In this document: positions 45,289 to 47,050 of the stretch, piece by piece
Position numbering within the stretch: position 1 is the stretch's first letter
Layout of the letters: the number at the start of each line of letters is the position of its first letter
From: Thioalkalivibrio nitratireducens
GTDB taxonomy: Bacteria; Pseudomonadota; Gammaproteobacteria; Ectothiorhodospirales; Ectothiorhodospiraceae
Assembly (NCBI GenBank): GCA_011390385.1
Contig: JAABSN010000004.1
Span: 1-47,050, forward strand
Length of the DNA: 47,050 nucleotides
Direction of reading: 5' to 3'
Position numbers and translations under genes: made by a program
Notes under the pieces: model-generated
Databases searched by the model: none
What the model was told of the DNA's origin: nothing
The model's input: only the letters and a program-made list of their open reading frames with translations

Positions 45289-45971
45289 CGGCCGAAGCGG
45301 CCATGGCTAATGCACGGCCGGTTCAGTCCCCGCAGCGGCTGCGCATCACGGAGATCTTCCTTTCCCTGCAGGGGGAAGCGGCGCAGGTGGGTTGGCCAAC
45401 CGTGTTCGTGCGCCTGACCGGATGTCCGCTGCGCTGCCGCTGGTGCGATACCGTGTACAGTTTTTCCGGCGGACAGTCCCGTGCCATGGACGAGGTGCTG
45501 ACGGCAGTCGAGGCGTTTGGCGTTCGCCATGTCTGCGTCACTGGCGGCGAGCCATTGGCGCAGCCGGGTTGTCTGCCACTCTTGCGCGAGTGCTGTGACC
45601 GTGGCCTTGCGGTGTCGCTGGAAACCAGCGGCGCACTGGATCTGACTGCGGTGGACCCGCGGGTCGCAATCGTGATGGACCTGAAGGCCCCGGGTTCGGG
45701 CGAGGTTGCGCGCAATCGAATCGAGAATATCGCCCACCTGAAACCCAATGACCAGATCAAGTGCGTGTTGGCGGATCGGGATGATTTCGACTGGGCACTG
45801 TCTCTGATCCAATCGAACCCACCGCCGCCTGGGGTCGACGTGCTGTTCTCTCCGGTGCACGGCGAACTGCCGCCGCAGGTTCTGGCCGAATGGATTCTGG
45901 AGGCGCGTGCTCCGGTGCGCTTCCAGATGCAACTGCACAAGGTGCTCTGGGGCGATGTCCCTGGCCGTTGA
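45285..45971 (+). CDS. queE: 7-carboxy-7-deazaguanine synthase QueE
   Basis: A 228-residue radical SAM enzyme with the cluster-binding cysteines in CPLRCRWC (C-x3-C-x2-C, normal) and a downstream VTGGEPL motif. It converts 6-carboxy-tetrahydropterin to 7-carboxy-7-deazaguanine in the queuosine pathway. ATG 45303 is a possible alternative start. It follows cpoB, as in many gammaproteobacteria. Confidence 0.95.
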   Translation: MTAEAAMANARPVQSPQRLRITEIFLSLQGEAAQVGWPTVFVRLTGCPLRCRWCDTVYSFSGGQSRAMDEVLTAVEAFGVRHVCVTGGEPLAQPGCLPLLRECCDRGLAVSLETSGALDLTAVDPRVAIVMDLKAPGSGEVARNRIENIAHLKPNDQIKCVLADRDDFDWALSLIQSNPPPPGVDVLFSPVHGELPPQVLAEWILEARAPVRFQMQLHKVLWGDVPGR

Positions 45972-46701
45972 GACAAATGCAGCGCAGAAGCCTGGAGTCG
46001 GCAAGGGGGCTGTCGTTTTGCTGTCCGGGGGACTCGATTCGGCGACCTGCCTCGCCATCGCGCGTGCCCAGGGTTACAACTGCCATACGTTGAGTGTCGA
46101 CTATGGCCAGCGCCATTGTGCGGAACTCGACGCTTCTTCGCGTCTGGCTGCGGCCATGGCGGTGGCGAGTCACCGTGTGATCAAGGTCGACCTTGGCGTC
46201 GTGGGTGGCTCGGCCCTGACCGATCCTGCATTGGCCGTACCTGAGGTTGCCGGCGAAGGCATTCCCATAACTTACGTACCGGCGCGCAATACGACATTGC
46301 TTTCCCTTGCCCTGGGGTTGGCCGAGGCGCTGGATCTGCGCGACATCTTCATCGGCGCCAATGCCGTGGATTACTCCGGCTATCCCGACTGTCGGCCGGC
46401 ATTCATCGAGGCTTTCGAGACGCTGGCCAACCTTGCGACGAGGGCCGGGGTCGAGGGTCAGCGCTTTCGCGTGCATGCGCCGCTGATTGCACTGACCAAG
46501 GCCGAAATCATCCGCCTCGGGATCGGCCATGGTCTCGACTACGGCCTCACGGTCAGCTGTTACCAGGCGGATGCCGATGGCAGAGCCTGCGGCCGCTGCG
46601 ACAGTTGCCGAATCCGGCGCGCCGGATTTCTGGCGGCAGGTGTACCCGATCCAACGCGGTACCAGTCTGGCCCCTTGCCGTCTGCCCCCGGGGTCTCATG
46701 A
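45955..46701 (+). CDS. queC: 7-cyano-7-deazaguanine synthase QueC
   Basis: A 248-residue PP-loop ATPase; ATP-binding SGGLDSAT and the four-Cys zinc site ending CGRCDSC are present. It converts 7-carboxy-7-deazaguanine to preQ0 with ATP and ammonia. ATG 45955 overlaps the queE end by 17 bases, so the two are tightly coupled. No QueD or QueF is in the window. Confidence 0.95.
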   Translation: MSLAVETNAAQKPGVGKGAVVLLSGGLDSATCLAIARAQGYNCHTLSVDYGQRHCAELDASSRLAAAMAVASHRVIKVDLGVVGGSALTDPALAVPEVAGEGIPITYVPARNTTLLSLALGLAEALDLRDIFIGANAVDYSGYPDCRPAFIEAFETLANLATRAGVEGQRFRVHAPLIALTKAEIIRLGIGHGLDYGLTVSCYQADADGRACGRCDSCRIRRAGFLAAGVPDPTRYQSGPLPSAPGVS

Positions 46702-46744
46702 ACACTGCGTGACCATCCTTGACTAGCCGTCGGCGCTGCCGCAC

Positions 46745-46772
46745 TTGCGTTTTCCGGTTCAGGCCGTAGACT
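46745..46772 (+). promoter_or_regulatory. Candidate promoter of tRNA-Lys
   Basis: TTGCGT (46745-46750) and TAGACT (46767-46772) with a 16-base spacer lie 16 bases before the tRNA. Consensus match is moderate; the position is right for a stable RNA promoter. Confidence 0.4.
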
Positions 46773-46788
46773 ATGCACCCTTCTGAAC

Positions 46789-46864
46789 GGGTCGTTAGCT
46801 CAGTTGGTAGAGCACTGGACTTTTAATCCATTGGTCGTTGGTTCGAGCCCAACACGACCCACCA
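46789..46864 (+). tRNA. tRNA-Lys (anticodon UUU)
   Basis: A 76-base cloverleaf. The acceptor GGGTCGT pairs with ACGACCC, the discriminator is A and CCA is encoded. The anticodon TTT is at 46822-46824 in loop CTTTTAA, and the T arm is GTTGG-TTCGAGC-CCAAC. The outermost anticodon-stem pair (positions 27 and 43, C and T) is mismatched; E. coli has a G-T wobble there. It is the only RNA gene found in the window. Confidence 0.97.
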
Positions 46865-47050
46865 ATATAATTAGGCACTTGCGCGATTCCTTTCAGCGTA
46901 AGAGCGCTAGAGCAGGCGTTTTGTAAGCGCTGTGTAAGCATTTTCCCAAAGCGGGAGGGCGTACCCACCCGAGCAGGAATCGCTGGCGTGGCAAAGGTAT
47001 TGTCTTCCGCAGGTGCGGATCCGCGCCGAATTCTGTCACGTACTCCCATT
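46865..47050 (+). other. Sequence downstream of tRNA-Lys, no supported gene
   Basis: 186 bases to the window edge. Immediately after the tRNA is an AT-rich stretch (atataatta), then three spaced GTAAG repeats (around 46900, 46922 and 46934). A possible open frame starts at GTG 46988, with AGGA 9 bases upstream, and is still open at the edge after 21 codons, too short to judge. No integrase or attachment repeat could be shown. Confidence 0.35.

Noticed and set aside
46795..47049. 84-codon minus-strand frame through tRNA-Lys
   Set aside because: Its C-terminal part is simply the reverse translation of the tRNA; a well-known false gene call.

Overview
The window is chromosomal DNA from a GC-rich gammaproteobacterium. 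The gene orders fit: purM-purN beside a DUF2066 gene, a CDP-alcohol phosphatidyltransferase and hda; rng-yhdP-nitrilase-tldD-pmbA; and aspS-yebC-ruvCAB-ybgC-tolQRAB-pal-cpoB-queE-queC-tRNA-Lys. The closest feel is Chromatiales/Ectothiorhodospiraceae, because of a DsrE-like protein, a Pseudomonas-type AspRS and many short overlapping operons. That placement is inference; no rRNA or marker search was possible. Coding density is very high, there is no CRISPR array, no recognisable insertion sequence and no prophage gene.

Layout: (1) 1-1645, a truncated sohB protease gene, a small unknown gene and a TM2-domain membrane protein. (2) 1800-5014, a tightly coupled set: LysR regulator, a glutamine-amidotransferase-fold protein that has lost its catalytic Cys and His, a small helical protein and a PerM/AI-2E-type permease. 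(3) 5099-14807, RNase G, the giant YhdP (AsmA-like) protein, a nitrilase-family amidase, TldD, a small unknown protein and PmbA/TldE. (4) 14814-18686 on the minus strand, purM-purN-DUF3108-flavin disulfide reductase. (5) 18988-21692, DUF2066, CDP-alcohol phosphatidyltransferase and Hda. (6) 21681-25423, arsC-wrbA-DUF2069 (minus), acyP (plus), proS and an MIF-family tautomerase (minus). (7) 25628-29982, an RND efflux adaptor and pump behind an AT-rich perfect inverted repeat. (8) 30044-33098, a small acidic protein, a broken phospholipase D/cardiolipin synthase remnant, a fused SpmA-SpmB-like transporter, an SDR enzyme and a DsrE-like protein. (9) 33235-46701, one long plus-strand run: fmdB, DUF502, aspS, an alpha/beta hydrolase, yebC, ruvC-ruvA-ruvB, the complete Tol-Pal cluster and queE-queC, followed by tRNA-Lys(UUU).

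Functionally the window is mostly housekeeping: Holliday junction processing, outer-membrane constriction, purine synthesis, two aminoacyl-tRNA synthetases, queuosine precursor synthesis and control of DnaA. The least explained parts are the LysR/pseudo-amidotransferase/permease operon, the RND operon with its orphan operator, and the junction near 30260 where a PLD-family gene ends abruptly against a small unknown gene. I found no clear new defence or biosynthetic system; the pseudo-amidotransferase operon is the best candidate for undescribed biology.
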